Assembly (NCBI RefSeq): GCF_002088945.1
Contig: NZ_NCSU01000015.1
Coordinates: 1-64,000, forward strand
DNA: 64,000 nt
Direction of reading: 5' to 3'
From: Henriciella pelagia
GTDB lineage: Bacteria > Pseudomonadota > Alphaproteobacteria > Caulobacterales > Hyphomonadaceae
Shown here: positions 8,643 to 17,159 of the stretch, piece by piece
How positions within the stretch are numbered: position 1 is the first letter of the stretch
How the letters are laid out: the number at the start of each line of letters is the position of its first letter
Made by a program: the position numbers and the translations under genes
Notes under the pieces: model-generated
What the model was told of the DNA's origin: nothing
Databases searched by the model: none
The model's input: the letters and a program-made list of their open reading frames with translations, nothing else

Positions 8643-9251
8643 CTATTCAGTGGTGCCGGGGATCTTCGTTGCCAGCTCCCGCATCATCTCGCGAATGCCG
8701 GTTTCCATCTTGTCGGGTGCGCCGTCATAATCCAGCGCATGAATGATGAAAGGGGCAAAGAGGTGCCAGCCCAGATTGAGTGATGCAGCTGCCGCAATGA
8801 CAGTCATCGCCTGCTCTCTGTCCTGCTTGCTTTTCCCCTTGGAGACCTTGTCAGCGAGAACTTTTAGGCCTCCCTCCTGCGCGACAAATGCATTCGGCGC
8901 ATCACCGCCAAGCAGAAGCTGCGCGACAATCATCGTAAAGGCTGGCCGTTCGGTCGCGACATCAAACAACCGGACAAGAGTCGCACCAAAATCCTCCTCC
9001 TTGAGCATTGCCGCCCGGAAGGCACGCGCATGCTCATCCAGGACAGCCTGAAGCAAATTCTCCTTCGTGCCGAAATGGCGATGCACCAACGCGTGATTGA
9101 CGTCGGCTTTCGCCGCGACATCGCGCACGGAAACAGCTTCCGGACCAAGGTTTCCAAACAACTCACTCGCCGCCTGGGTCAGGGCTTCCATCACTTCCTT
9201 TTTTCCGGTGGGGCGAGCTTGATCCAAATCGCTTGACGGCTTCGTAGTCAC
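8643..9251 (-). CDS. TetR-family transcriptional regulator
   Basis: A 202-aa protein with an N-terminal TetR helix-turn-helix (about residues 18-65: VMEALTQAASELFG, then VSVRDVAAKADVNHALVHRH, FGTKENLLQAVL) and a helical ligand/dimer domain. The start is GTG 9251 with AGGAG about 10 nt upstream. It is transcribed away from the FAH gene, and one 16-bp operator-like element (9267-9282) lies between the two starts, close to its own ribosome site. The same element precedes the TonB and flavin-oxidase operons, so it is the best candidate for a local repressor released by the pathway substrate or an intermediate. Confidence 0.92.
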   Translation of the reverse strand: MTTKPSSDLDQARPTGKKEVMEALTQAASELFGNLGPEAVSVRDVAAKADVNHALVHRHFGTKENLLQAVLDEHARAFRAAMLKEEDFGATLVRLFDVATERPAFTMIVAQLLLGGDAPNAFVAQEGGLKVLADKVSKGKSKQDREQAMTVIAAAASLNLGWHLFAPFIIHALDYDGAPDKMETGIREMMRELATKIPGTTE

Positions 9252-9266
9252 TTGGTTACACTCCTG

Positions 9267-9282
9267 TGTAGTCGGTCAACTT
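9267..9282 (-). promoter_or_regulatory. Operator-like element between TetR and FAH genes
   Basis: Read on the minus strand this is AAGTTGACCGACTACA. It matches the other four elements best in the right part (GACCGACTACA) and 11 of 16 bases overall. It sits 16 nt before the TetR start and 58 nt before the FAH start, so one bound protein could affect both directions. The match is weaker than the others. Confidence 0.5.
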
Positions 9283-9339
9283 CACAACCATTAGTGGCTG
9301 ATCCGAAGATTACCAGTCTGTTTTTGGGAGGACAGATGA

Positions 9340-10194
9340 ATGAAGATTGGGAAGATCGTCTGCTCAGGGCAGACCCGAATTATTGCGCAATCAGGGTCGG
9401 GAGACTGGCGTGATCTCACAACCGGGGGCGGCATCGGCACAGTCGGAGCCGCCGCAGCCGCACTAGCAGCCGGAGCGTTGGAAGCAATCGCCAGGTTGAG
9501 CCCGCCCGCAAGGTTCGAGGAAAAAAACCTCGTCGCACCAATTGATGAAACGGCCCGAATCCTGTGTGCCGGGTTCAACTTTGGCGCTCATGCGACCGAA
9601 TCCGGACGCGACGTGCCAGATCAGCCTACTTTCTTCTCCCGCTTTCCGACAAGCTTTGTCGGAAACGGCCACCCGATCACTCGGCCCCTCGCCTCAACGA
9701 GCCTGGACTGGGAAGGCGAGCTTGCCTTTATGATTGGCCTGGGAGGCAGGCACATTTCCGTGGAATCGGCGCTGGGCCATGTAGCGGGCTATTGCCCAAT
9801 GGGCGAGCACAGTGTCCGCGAATACCAGCTACATGGTACGCAGGCCACTGCTGGAAAGAATTTTGACGGATCTGGCGGGTTCGGCCCCTTCATCGTCTCG
9901 GCGGCAACCTGCCCTGCCCCGTCGCAGATGGAAGTGTTCACACACCTCAATGGCGAGCAGATGCAACATGGCCTGCTCTCGGACCTGATTTTCGACATCC
10001 CGAAACTGATCAACTACATCTCCACATTCATCACTCTGCACCCGGGCGACATCATCGCAACCGGGACCCCGCCCGGCATTGGCGGACGGATGACTCCCCC
10101 GCGATGGCTCGTCCCTGGTGACACGATCTCTGTGGAAGTTCCGGGCGTCGGAAAGCTGTCCAATAGCGTCGTCGACGAACAACCCGGCCAGTGA
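9340..10194 (+). CDS. Fumarylacetoacetate hydrolase (FAH)-family protein
   Basis: A 284-aa member of the FAH family, which includes fumarylpyruvate hydrolase, 2-keto-4-pentenoate hydratase-type enzymes and decarboxylase/isomerases that act on ring-cleavage products. The fold motifs are present: LDWEGELAFMIG (metal-binding ExE), TAGKNFDGSGGFGPF (Lys) and TGTPPGIG. The usual NDVSARD motif is replaced by GEHSVREYQ, so one metal-ligand Asp is probably Glu here. GGGAGGA lies 8 nt before the ATG. It is the first gene of the plus-strand operon and is divergent from TetR. With the gentisate-type dioxygenase it would fit cleavage of a dioxo acid to a keto acid such as pyruvate; that step is inferred. 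Confidence 0.87.
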   Translation: MKIGKIVCSGQTRIIAQSGSGDWRDLTTGGGIGTVGAAAAALAAGALEAIARLSPPARFEEKNLVAPIDETARILCAGFNFGAHATESGRDVPDQPTFFSRFPTSFVGNGHPITRPLASTSLDWEGELAFMIGLGGRHISVESALGHVAGYCPMGEHSVREYQLHGTQATAGKNFDGSGGFGPFIVSAATCPAPSQMEVFTHLNGEQMQHGLLSDLIFDIPKLINYISTFITLHPGDIIATGTPPGIGGRMTPPRWLVPGDTISVEVPGVGKLSNSVVDEQPGQ

Positions 10195-10242
10195 CCGAGC
10201 TTTTCGATCAGCCCGTCCCGTTAAAACAAGGAATATGACCTG

Positions 10243-11172
10243 ATGTCAGACATACCAAGCATGAAGTGCTTTGATCCGGCCACAGACGGACCGGTTGCGT
10301 TCTTCAAGATCTTCAGCAGTGCCGTTGCGCCGCGACCAATTGCATTCGTGAGCACAGTCGCAGCTGATGGCACGAAGAATCTCAGCCCATTCAGTTTTTT
10401 CAATTTCTTCAGCGCAAATCCGCCCGTCCTGGTGTTCTCGGTGTCGACCCCAGCGTCCGGTGGTGAGAAGGATACGCTTCGCAATGTACGTGAAAGCGGC
10501 GAATGCATTGTACACATTACCGATCGCCCGCTGGGGGACCAGCTTAATCTGGCAAGTGCTGTCTATGCTCCGGACGTCGACGAGTTCGAAAAGTCCGGTC
10601 TGACGGCTGTTGCAGGCGAAGCAGTCAACGCCTTTCGCGTGGCTGAAGCAAAAATCGCCATGGAATGCCGCCTTCGACAGATCGTCCCCCTTGGCGACCA
10701 GCGCGCGTCCGGCAATCTTGTCATTTGCGACGTTGTCAAGCTGCACGCGGATGAAGCCATACTGTTTGAGGACGGCGCCAGTATCGATCCTCGCAAGTTC
10801 GCCTCCCTCTCCAGGCTCGGCGGGGAATGGTATATGGAAACTCGCCCCGACGCGCTCTTTGAATTGCCTCGTCCACCTGGCGGAGATGCCATGGGCGTCA
10901 AGGGTGTGCTGGCCGCCGCACCGCTCGCCAGCCAGTTGTCCCTAGCTGAGAGGGCAATACTCGGAACATCAAGCGCGCCACCAGACGGGACCGCAGTCGC
11001 TGCATTCGCCGAGCGCTGGCGCGCATCGCGGGCGAATGAGGAGCCGACACGTCAAGAAGTTGCCCTTCTGGATCACGCCCGAAAATCCCTGTCCGAACAC
11101 AAAGTCGATGAAGGCTGGCTCGCCATCCTTGCTGCTGAACAACTGTCCGTCCCAAAGGAGCTGCATCGGTGA
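10243..11172 (+). CDS. Flavin-reductase-like (FMN-binding split barrel) protein with C-terminal extension
   Basis: A 309-aa protein. Residues about 10-200 form the FMN-binding split barrel of the DIM6/NTAB type, with SSAVAPRPIAFVSTV and NLSPFSFFNFFSANPP. Relatives reduce FMN for two-component monooxygenases or are FMN-containing oxidoreductases. A further 100 residues, helical and rich in Ala and Glu, follow the barrel and are not part of the usual domain. It lies 48 nt after the FAH gene and its stop overlaps the GTG of the aldehyde dehydrogenase (GTGA). No flavin-dependent two-component oxygenase is visible in the window, so its partner, if any, is not identified. Confidence 0.82.
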   Translation: MSDIPSMKCFDPATDGPVAFFKIFSSAVAPRPIAFVSTVAADGTKNLSPFSFFNFFSANPPVLVFSVSTPASGGEKDTLRNVRESGECIVHITDRPLGDQLNLASAVYAPDVDEFEKSGLTAVAGEAVNAFRVAEAKIAMECRLRQIVPLGDQRASGNLVICDVVKLHADEAILFEDGASIDPRKFASLSRLGGEWYMETRPDALFELPRPPGGDAMGVKGVLAAAPLASQLSLAERAILGTSSAPPDGTAVAAFAERWRASRANEEPTRQEVALLDHARKSLSEHKVDEGWLAILAAEQLSVPKELHR

Positions 11173-12629
11173 AGCTCTCAATCCGCGACAATCGCCTTCT
11201 CAGGCATGACGCCTTTATTGGCGGGGAGTGGGTGGCTGCCGATGACCGGTCAAGCATGGACGTGATAAATCCGGCGACGGGCGACATCATCACTTCAGTG
11301 CCCCGCATGGGGGACGTCGAAACGCGGCGCGCAATAGATGCCGCTGCGACCGCCCTGCCCGCATGGAGCGCCCTGACGGCCAAGGCGCGGGCAGAGCTGC
11401 TACGTAAATGGTTTGAGCTGATCCTAGCGAATGAGGACGATCTCGCCGCCATCATGACAGCAGAACAAGGCAAGCCGCTAACCGAAGCCCGGGGCGAGAT
11501 CCGGTATGCTGCAAGTTTCATTGAGTGGTTCGCCGAAGAGGCGAAGCGAATTTACGGGGACATCATCCCATCGCACAAAGCTGGTGCGCAGATTGTCATC
11601 ACGCGAGAACCGGTTGGTGTCACGGCCGCCATCACACCGTGGAACTTCCCTTCTGCCATGATTACCCGCAAGGCCGGGCCGGCCCTCGCAGCGGGTTGCA
11701 CGATGGTGGTCAAGCCTGCTTCGGCCACCCCCCTCTCTGCCCTGGCTCTCGCCGTTCTGGCTGAACGCGCCGGCATTCCTGCCGGGGTCTTATCGGTTGT
11801 AACGGGCAGTGCGACCAGGATTGCCGGGGAAATGACCCGCAACCCAGCGGTCCGCAAGATCAGCTTTACAGGCTCGACCGACATCGGCAAGCAATTGATG
11901 GCCGAGAGCGCAGCGACGCTCAAAAAGCTCAGCCTCGAATTGGGTGGCAATGCGCCATTCATCGTGTTTGACGACGCTGACATTGATTCAGCCGTTCAAG
12001 GCGCGATCGCATCCAAATTCCGGAATGCCGGACAAACCTGCGTGTGCACCAATCGCTTCCTGGTCCAGGATGGTGTGTATGAATCTTTTTCGCGGAAACT
12101 GGTCGACGCCGTCGCCGCCCTTAAGGTTGGCAATGGCGCTGAACCGGACGTGGACCAGGGCCCACTGATCGACCGGGCGGCCGTTGAAAAGGTCAAGGCT
12201 CACATCGCCGACGCGCTCGCCAAGGGTGCCCGCGTGCTCCATGGCGGCGAACCCGATCCACGCGGCGGCACGTTTTTCATGCCGACGGTTCTCGCCGACG
12301 TGTCCAGCGCGTGTGAAGTCGCGAAGGAAGAAACATTCGGACCGCTTGCGCCGCTGTTTCGCTTTTCTGACGAAGCCGATGCGATCAGACAGGCCAACGA
12401 CACCTCATTCGGCCTCGCCGCTTATGTCTACACGACGGATCTTGGACGGGCCTGGCGCATGTCGAGCGCGCTCGAATACGGAATCGTGGGGATCAATGAG
12501 GGGCTGATCTCGACCGAAGTGGCGCCCTTTGGCGGCATGAAGGAAAGCGGATTTGGCCGCGAGGGGTCCAGGTACGGGATCGAAGACTATCTCGAAATCA
12601 AATACACATTGATGGGAGGACTGCAGTGA
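11169..12629 (+). CDS. Succinate-semialdehyde dehydrogenase-like aldehyde dehydrogenase
   Basis: A 486-aa NAD(P)-dependent aldehyde dehydrogenase close to GabD-type enzymes. Visible are TPWNFP, the general base Glu in LELGGNAP, the nucleophile Cys in NAGQTCVC and the C-terminal PFGGMKESGFGREGSRYGI typical of succinate-semialdehyde dehydrogenases. The start is GTG 11169, overlapping the previous stop. It oxidises an aldehyde to an acid, probably a short semialdehyde released by the aldolase or hydrolase of this cluster. A role in 4-aminobutyrate use is less likely because no transaminase is nearby. Confidence 0.9.
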   Translation: MKLSIRDNRLLRHDAFIGGEWVAADDRSSMDVINPATGDIITSVPRMGDVETRRAIDAAATALPAWSALTAKARAELLRKWFELILANEDDLAAIMTAEQGKPLTEARGEIRYAASFIEWFAEEAKRIYGDIIPSHKAGAQIVITREPVGVTAAITPWNFPSAMITRKAGPALAAGCTMVVKPASATPLSALALAVLAERAGIPAGVLSVVTGSATRIAGEMTRNPAVRKISFTGSTDIGKQLMAESAATLKKLSLELGGNAPFIVFDDADIDSAVQGAIASKFRNAGQTCVCTNRFLVQDGVYESFSRKLVDAVAALKVGNGAEPDVDQGPLIDRAAVEKVKAHIADALAKGARVLHGGEPDPRGGTFFMPTVLADVSSACEVAKEETFGPLAPLFRFSDEADAIRQANDTSFGLAAYVYTTDLGRAWRMSSALEYGIVGINEGLISTEVAPFGGMKESGFGREGSRYGIEDYLEIKYTLMGGLQ

Positions 12630-13948
12630 AGACCTCGTTTGGTGCACTCGGACTTCTGCTTGTCCTGCTTCTGGCCAATACGTTCGCTTTCATTGACCGG
12701 CAGGTCATCAGTCTCCTGGTCGACCCGATCAGGAGCACTGTTGGCGCAACCGATATCGAAATGGGATTGCTCCAGGGGCTAGCCTTTGCGCTGTTATTTG
12801 CCGTGTTCGGGCTACCAGCTGGCCGGATGGTCGATACACAGAACCGCAAGATCATCCTGGCTGGCGGAATTATCATCTGGAGCGCCGCGACCGTGGCCTG
12901 CGGACTGGTGGGGTCATTTGCGGGACTATTTGTTGCTCGCATATTTGTCGGTGTGGGCGAGGCCACACTCGCCCCGGCCGCCTATTCCATGATCGCAGAC
13001 AGGTTCGACAAGAAGGCACTGGGCCGGGCGCTGGCTGTCTACCAGTCTGGCATATACCTGGGGTCGGGCATCGCTTTTATTGGCGGCGGTGAACTTTACC
13101 GGCGCGCGCTGGAATCCGGTTCAATTGGCATACCTCTAACTGACGGGCTCAACGCCTGGCAGCAGGTCTTTGTCGCGGTGGGGCTGCCTGGCTTTATCAT
13201 TGTTGCCCTGATTGCCTTCCTGAAGGATCCACCGCGCAAGTCGAAAACCGAGCCGCCATCCATGCGTGAGGTCTTCGGCTTTATCCAACGGCACATGTCT
13301 GCATATGGCTGGCTGACACTCGGCATGGCCGCGTTCGGCTCACTTGGCTACGGGCTGAATGCCTGGGCACCTGCGGCTGCTGAACGTACATTCGGCCTGT
13401 CGCCTGACATTGTCGGACGAGGTCTGGGCATTGCGGTTCTGGCCGGATCACTCACCGGGATAATTCTGGGCGGCCTGCTGGCAGACTGGCTGTCATCGCG
13501 GCGTGGCGGTCATATGCGCCTTGTCCTTCTCATGGTCGCGGGCTGTCTCGTCGCGCCTGTCGCATTCTTTTCGGCAACCGCTCCGTCGGCTGGCGTCGCC
13601 CTTGGCGCCGCAGCTATTCTCTTTCTATTGGCCGCGATGCCCTTCTCGGCAGGTGTTGCCGCCCTGCAGGCGATCACGCCCAGCGAGATGCGCGGGCAGA
13701 TTTCAGCCCTCTATTACGCAACCGCGCTCGTCATGGCGATCATCATCGGGCCTGCCTTGCCGCCGGTGATCGCCGCTGTATTCCTGAATGGCGAACAGAG
13801 CATCGGCATGGCGCTGGCCTGGTCGATGGCCGGTCTCGGCCTCATCGGGGTCATGTGTCTGGGCTTCGCAGTCCGCGGCTATATTGCCGCCTCGGATGAG
13901 GCCAACGAGATGGACAGTGGCTTGCAGCCCAGTCTTCAAGGAGCCTGA
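12626..13948 (+). CDS. MFS transporter (spinster-like)
   Basis: A 440-aa inner-membrane protein with about 12 hydrophobic segments. The start of the sequence (ANTFAFIDRQVISLLV) and the GxLADRxxRR-type loop (GRMVDTQNRKIIL), plus GVGEATLAPAAYSMIAD, match the spinster-like subgroup of the major facilitator superfamily that is common in aromatic-degradation clusters of sphingomonads and relatives. The GTG start overlaps the dehydrogenase stop. It likely moves the substrate, or a product, across the inner membrane after TonB uptake. Direction of transport is not known. Confidence 0.9.
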   Translation: MKTSFGALGLLLVLLLANTFAFIDRQVISLLVDPIRSTVGATDIEMGLLQGLAFALLFAVFGLPAGRMVDTQNRKIILAGGIIIWSAATVACGLVGSFAGLFVARIFVGVGEATLAPAAYSMIADRFDKKALGRALAVYQSGIYLGSGIAFIGGGELYRRALESGSIGIPLTDGLNAWQQVFVAVGLPGFIIVALIAFLKDPPRKSKTEPPSMREVFGFIQRHMSAYGWLTLGMAAFGSLGYGLNAWAPAAAERTFGLSPDIVGRGLGIAVLAGSLTGIILGGLLADWLSSRRGGHMRLVLLMVAGCLVAPVAFFSATAPSAGVALGAAAILFLLAAMPFSAGVAALQAITPSEMRGQISALYYATALVMAIIIGPALPPVIAAVFLNGEQSIGMALAWSMAGLGLIGVMCLGFAVRGYIAASDEANEMDSGLQPSLQGA

Positions 13949-13955
13949 CACCGGA

Positions 13956-14873
13956 ATGTCTTTGCGCCGTCAGGATCTAAACCTTCTCCCGATACTGCGT
14001 GAACTCATTCGCGCACAGAGTGTGTCCCGGGCCGCAGAAAGCATTCATCTCAGCCAGTCCGCAACGAGCGGAGCGCTTGCAAGACTACGAGACGTTTTTA
14101 ATGACGAGCTCCTTGTCATGGACGGCCGCAACATGATTGCGACACCGTTCGCGAAATCCATTCAGCAAAGAGTGGAAGAGGCCTGTGCGGCCATCGAGAC
14201 GCTTTACGAACCGTTGTCGTTTGATCCGAAATCCGAGCCCCGACAGTTCAATGTCGCAACCACCGACTATGTCGCGTACATGTTGGCTGGTCGAGTTGCA
14301 AAACGCATACTGAATGAGTGCTACTCTGTCAGCGTCCGATTCCACCCCATCAGCCGGGCGGTCGAGCAACATCTGCTACATGGCGATATCGACATAGCCA
14401 TCATGTCGGACAAGGGGGCGGAACATACCGGCTCGACACTGCACGGTAGCCGCCTGTTCGAGGATGAACGCGTTGTCATTGCTTCGGCAATCAATCCGCC
14501 TTTCAAAGGCGCTTTGACACTTGAAGCCTACCTGAACGCGCCTCATGCGAATTTCGAGCTCCATCAGTTTGACAGTCTCTCGATGTCACAAATCTGGCCC
14601 GAGCTGGAGCGCCCGGTCCGCCAGGTCGTAAGCGTTCCGCATTTCACGGCCCTGCCAGAAACTGTCGCAAATAGCGGCTGCCTCGCACTGATACAGAAGC
14701 GGCTGGCGGCACAGATGGCAACCGCTGGTCTGGTTACAATTCACCCGGCGCCTTTCGAGGCACCTGCTGTCGAAATCTATGCCTATCGCAGCCCCCTGCG
14801 TTCCCAGGACCGGTCACTCGACTGGGTCACGGACCTTCTGGCAGACATCAGCGCGCATCTTCCTGATGTCTGA
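13956..14873 (+). CDS. LysR-family transcriptional regulator
   Basis: A 305-aa LysR regulator: N-terminal winged helix (residues about 5-65, DLNLLPILRELIRAQSVSRAAE, LSQSATSGALARLRD) and a periplasmic-binding-protein-like effector domain. The ATG at 13956 is chosen over the open frame starting at 13788, which lies inside the MFS gene; AAGGAG lies 12 nt before it. It is 7 nt from the MFS stop, so it is probably cotranscribed with the FAH operon. LysR proteins usually need a small inducer; this one may act on the following CMD/SDR/TrxB genes or on the cluster as a whole. Confidence 0.92.
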   Translation: MSLRRQDLNLLPILRELIRAQSVSRAAESIHLSQSATSGALARLRDVFNDELLVMDGRNMIATPFAKSIQQRVEEACAAIETLYEPLSFDPKSEPRQFNVATTDYVAYMLAGRVAKRILNECYSVSVRFHPISRAVEQHLLHGDIDIAIMSDKGAEHTGSTLHGSRLFEDERVVIASAINPPFKGALTLEAYLNAPHANFELHQFDSLSMSQIWPELERPVRQVVSVPHFTALPETVANSGCLALIQKRLAAQMATAGLVTIHPAPFEAPAVEIYAYRSPLRSQDRSLDWVTDLLADISAHLPDV

Positions 14874-14972
14874 TGGAGCGATCGCCTGCGCCGATACCTC
14901 TGTCCAGACAAGCGATTGGATTGCGATGGCGTCTCCATGTCAGGATCAATGGATAATAAGGGAGAACTTCAG

Positions 14973-15641
14973 ATGGCGTTTGTATCTTCGCTGCCGGACG
15001 AAACGGTCGGACCGACTGTTTGGCAACTCCATCCGGAAGCCTATAGCGCCTGGCCTGACATCTGCGTCAGCATCATGGCGAGCGAGTCAGAGCTGACACT
15101 CGGCGAAAAAGAGCTGATTGGTGCCTACAGTTCGGCCCTGCGCGGCTGCCGGCACTGCTACACGGCGCACTATCCGGTCGCGGTGGCCTACGGGATTGAC
15201 CAGGAACTGTTCCAGGACATCATGCGTGATCCGGAAGACGCGCCCGTCGATGTAAAGACAAGGGCTCTGCTCGTATTCGTCAAAAAGCTCTGCGATGAAC
15301 CAGGCACGTTTTCACGGGCCGATGTTGAACGCCTCATGGCCGCGGGCTGGTCGGAAAGAACAGCATCAGATGCGATCAAGATGAGTGGTCTGTTCGCCTT
15401 CATGAATGTGATGATGATCGGGCATGGCGCTGACGATGTCGATCTCACTGATATTGGCCCTGTTCATGCAATCATCCGTGGCCGCGGGAAATATGGGCAC
15501 GGTGAAGGCACCGGTCGCCAGAACGTCCTCCTGGTCATGCGCGAAAGCATCTCGAAATACGGTCTCTTCAACACACTCAAGGCCATCCGCCGGGGTCGCC
15601 AGCTGGGCGTTGTCGGCAACAAGAAAAAGAAGGCGCATTGA
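14973..15641 (+). CDS. Carboxymuconolactone decarboxylase/AhpD-like protein with intact CxxC motif
   Basis: A 222-aa all-helical CMD-family protein. It carries the AhpD-type redox site: Cys59-Arg-His-Cys62 with His66 (GCRHCYTAH) and acidic residues in LGEKELIG ahead of it. Family members with this site are peroxidase or disulfide-reducing proteins (AhpD needs lipoyl donors) rather than lactone decarboxylases. The ATG at 14973 follows AAGGGAGA at 8 nt. A basic 45-residue tail ends in NKKKKAH. The next gene encodes a shorter paralogue lacking both cysteines, and a thioredoxin-reductase paralogue follows two genes later, so a local thiol system is plausible. Confidence 0.85.
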   Translation: MAFVSSLPDETVGPTVWQLHPEAYSAWPDICVSIMASESELTLGEKELIGAYSSALRGCRHCYTAHYPVAVAYGIDQELFQDIMRDPEDAPVDVKTRALLVFVKKLCDEPGTFSRADVERLMAAGWSERTASDAIKMSGLFAFMNVMMIGHGADDVDLTDIGPVHAIIRGRGKYGHGEGTGRQNVLLVMRESISKYGLFNTLKAIRRGRQLGVVGNKKKKAH

Positions 15642-15643
15642 TC

Positions 15644-16159
15644 ATGACCACTTTTTCCTTTCTGCCTGAAAGTGCTGTGTCGACAGATGTCTGGAGCACC
15701 GAACCGGACCTTCTTGAAGCCTGGCGGACACTGCCGCGCAATGTCATGGCCAATACATCTGAACTCACAAGGGATGAGAAGGCTCTTATTGCTGCCTATT
15801 ACGCCTCCTTGAAAGGCTTCGGTGATGCGGAAGCAGGACGGTTCCCCCTGGCTGAAGCCCTCGGCCTCGACGTGAAGGTCGACCACGGTCTCTTCCAGCA
15901 AGTCCTGAATGATCCAGAGACCGCTGCGGTCGACCAGAAACTCGTACCCTTGCTCCTTTACGTGCGCAAACTCGCGCTCGAGTCCTACAAGCTGCTGCAG
16001 CGCGACGCGGACAAGGTGTTCGCCGCTGGCTGGTCTGAACGCGCCTTCACGGACGCGATCATTGTTTGCGCGACCGTGATGTTCTTCGTGTCCGTTATGA
16101 TCGGGCACGGGGTCACTGCGACAAAACTCGAAGATTTCGGCGGCACTGCGGCAGCGTAA
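15644..16159 (+). CDS. CMD-family paralogue lacking the redox motif
   Basis: A 171-aa protein that aligns without gaps to the first half of the preceding CMD protein (LTRDEKALIAAYYASLKG against LTLGEKELIGAYSSALRG). At the redox site Cys59, Cys62 and His66 become Phe, Ala and Arg, so it cannot do AhpD-type chemistry. The ATG at 15644 lies 2 nt after the stop of its partner, with AAGAAGG before it. The tight pairing suggests a structural subunit or regulator of a hetero-oligomer; that is inference. Confidence 0.8.
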   Translation: MTTFSFLPESAVSTDVWSTEPDLLEAWRTLPRNVMANTSELTRDEKALIAAYYASLKGFGDAEAGRFPLAEALGLDVKVDHGLFQQVLNDPETAAVDQKLVPLLLYVRKLALESYKLLQRDADKVFAAGWSERAFTDAIIVCATVMFFVSVMIGHGVTATKLEDFGGTAAA

Positions 16160-16214
16160 GCCAGCACACCAACTGCTCAACCAGTCAGCACTGCTGGCAA
16201 GGAGAAGACGCTTG

Positions 16215-17159
16215 ATGAAAGTTATTCAAGGCGGCACCTATCTGATCACAGGGGCAACTTCAGGCATGGGGCTGAAGACGGCCAAGCGCCTGATTGCTAC
16301 GGGCGCCGACCATCTCATTACCGGAACGCGCAAGTCCGGGACAGATGCAGCCCTCCGCCGGACGATCCCCAAAGAAAAACTGACCGTACTGGATCTGGAC
16401 CTCATGTCGCTCGCCAGTTCCAGGGACTTTGCGACCGCCGTACAGCAGACACTGGAGCAACGCAGCGAAAGCCTTTCGGGCATAGTCTGTAATGCCGGGC
16501 TTCAGATGATTGGGCCGAAAACCATGACCGAGGATGGGGTTGAGGCCACATTCGCGGTCAACTTCCTCAGCCACTTCATGATCGTGAGCCGTCTTCTTTC
16601 CAAGCTGAAGGATGGCGGGAAGGTCATTACTATTGGCAGCGGCACGCATAACCCTGATGACCCTGTCGCGAAGGCTGGCGGGTTTCGCGGTGCCGCATTT
16701 CCAAGCGCCCCGGCCGTTGCGCAAGGCGATCTCGGCACATCCGGAACCGATATTGAACTCGGTCAGGACCGTTATGCGACATCCAAACTCTGCTGCGTCC
16801 TCTTCGCGCGCGAAATGGCTCACCGCCACCCGCCACAGACTGCCAAATTTTTCTGTTTCGATCCCGGCCTGATGCCCGGCACAAATCTCGCGAGAGAACG
16901 ACCTGCTGTGGTGCGCTTTGTATTCAAGAATGTGATGCCTATGCTGGTGCCGTTCGTCAGTCAGATCAGCTCCCCCAGCACGTCGGCCAAGATGATCGTT
17001 GACGGACTTCTGTCAAAAAATAGCGAATACAATTCGGGCGACTATGTCGAATTTACCGGCCATCTCGCACCGCACTCACCTCTGGCCGTTGATGACAGAC
17101 GCGCCGCAGACCTGCTGGACCATAGCTACACGCTCATTCAGAATTTTGGGGCCCGGTAA
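16215..17159 (+). CDS. Short-chain dehydrogenase/reductase (protochlorophyllide-reductase-like subgroup)
   Basis: A 314-aa SDR. It has TGATSGMG (TGxxxGxG cofactor motif), CNAG, ITIGSGTH (catalytic Ser) and YATSK (YxxxK). The length and the C-terminal part with a lid region resemble retinol-dehydrogenase/protochlorophyllide-reductase-like SDRs, which act on lipophilic alcohols or ketones. ATG 16215 follows AAGGAG at about 9 nt. Its stop overlaps the start of the thioredoxin-reductase paralogue (TAATG), so the two are coupled. Substrate unknown. Confidence 0.88.
   Translation: MKVIQGGTYLITGATSGMGLKTAKRLIATGADHLITGTRKSGTDAALRRTIPKEKLTVLDLDLMSLASSRDFATAVQQTLEQRSESLSGIVCNAGLQMIGPKTMTEDGVEATFAVNFLSHFMIVSRLLSKLKDGGKVITIGSGTHNPDDPVAKAGGFRGAAFPSAPAVAQGDLGTSGTDIELGQDRYATSKLCCVLFAREMAHRHPPQTAKFFCFDPGLMPGTNLARERPAVVRFVFKNVMPMLVPFVSQISSPSTSAKMIVDGLLSKNSEYNSGDYVEFTGHLAPHSPLAVDDRRAADLLDHSYTLIQNFGAR

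Noticed and set aside
8630-8820. GAGGAGGAATGATG on the plus strand, followed by a short open frame
   Set aside because: It lies antisense to the 3' part of the TetR gene, the frame gives about 60 residues without homology, and the match to a ribosome site is probably chance.
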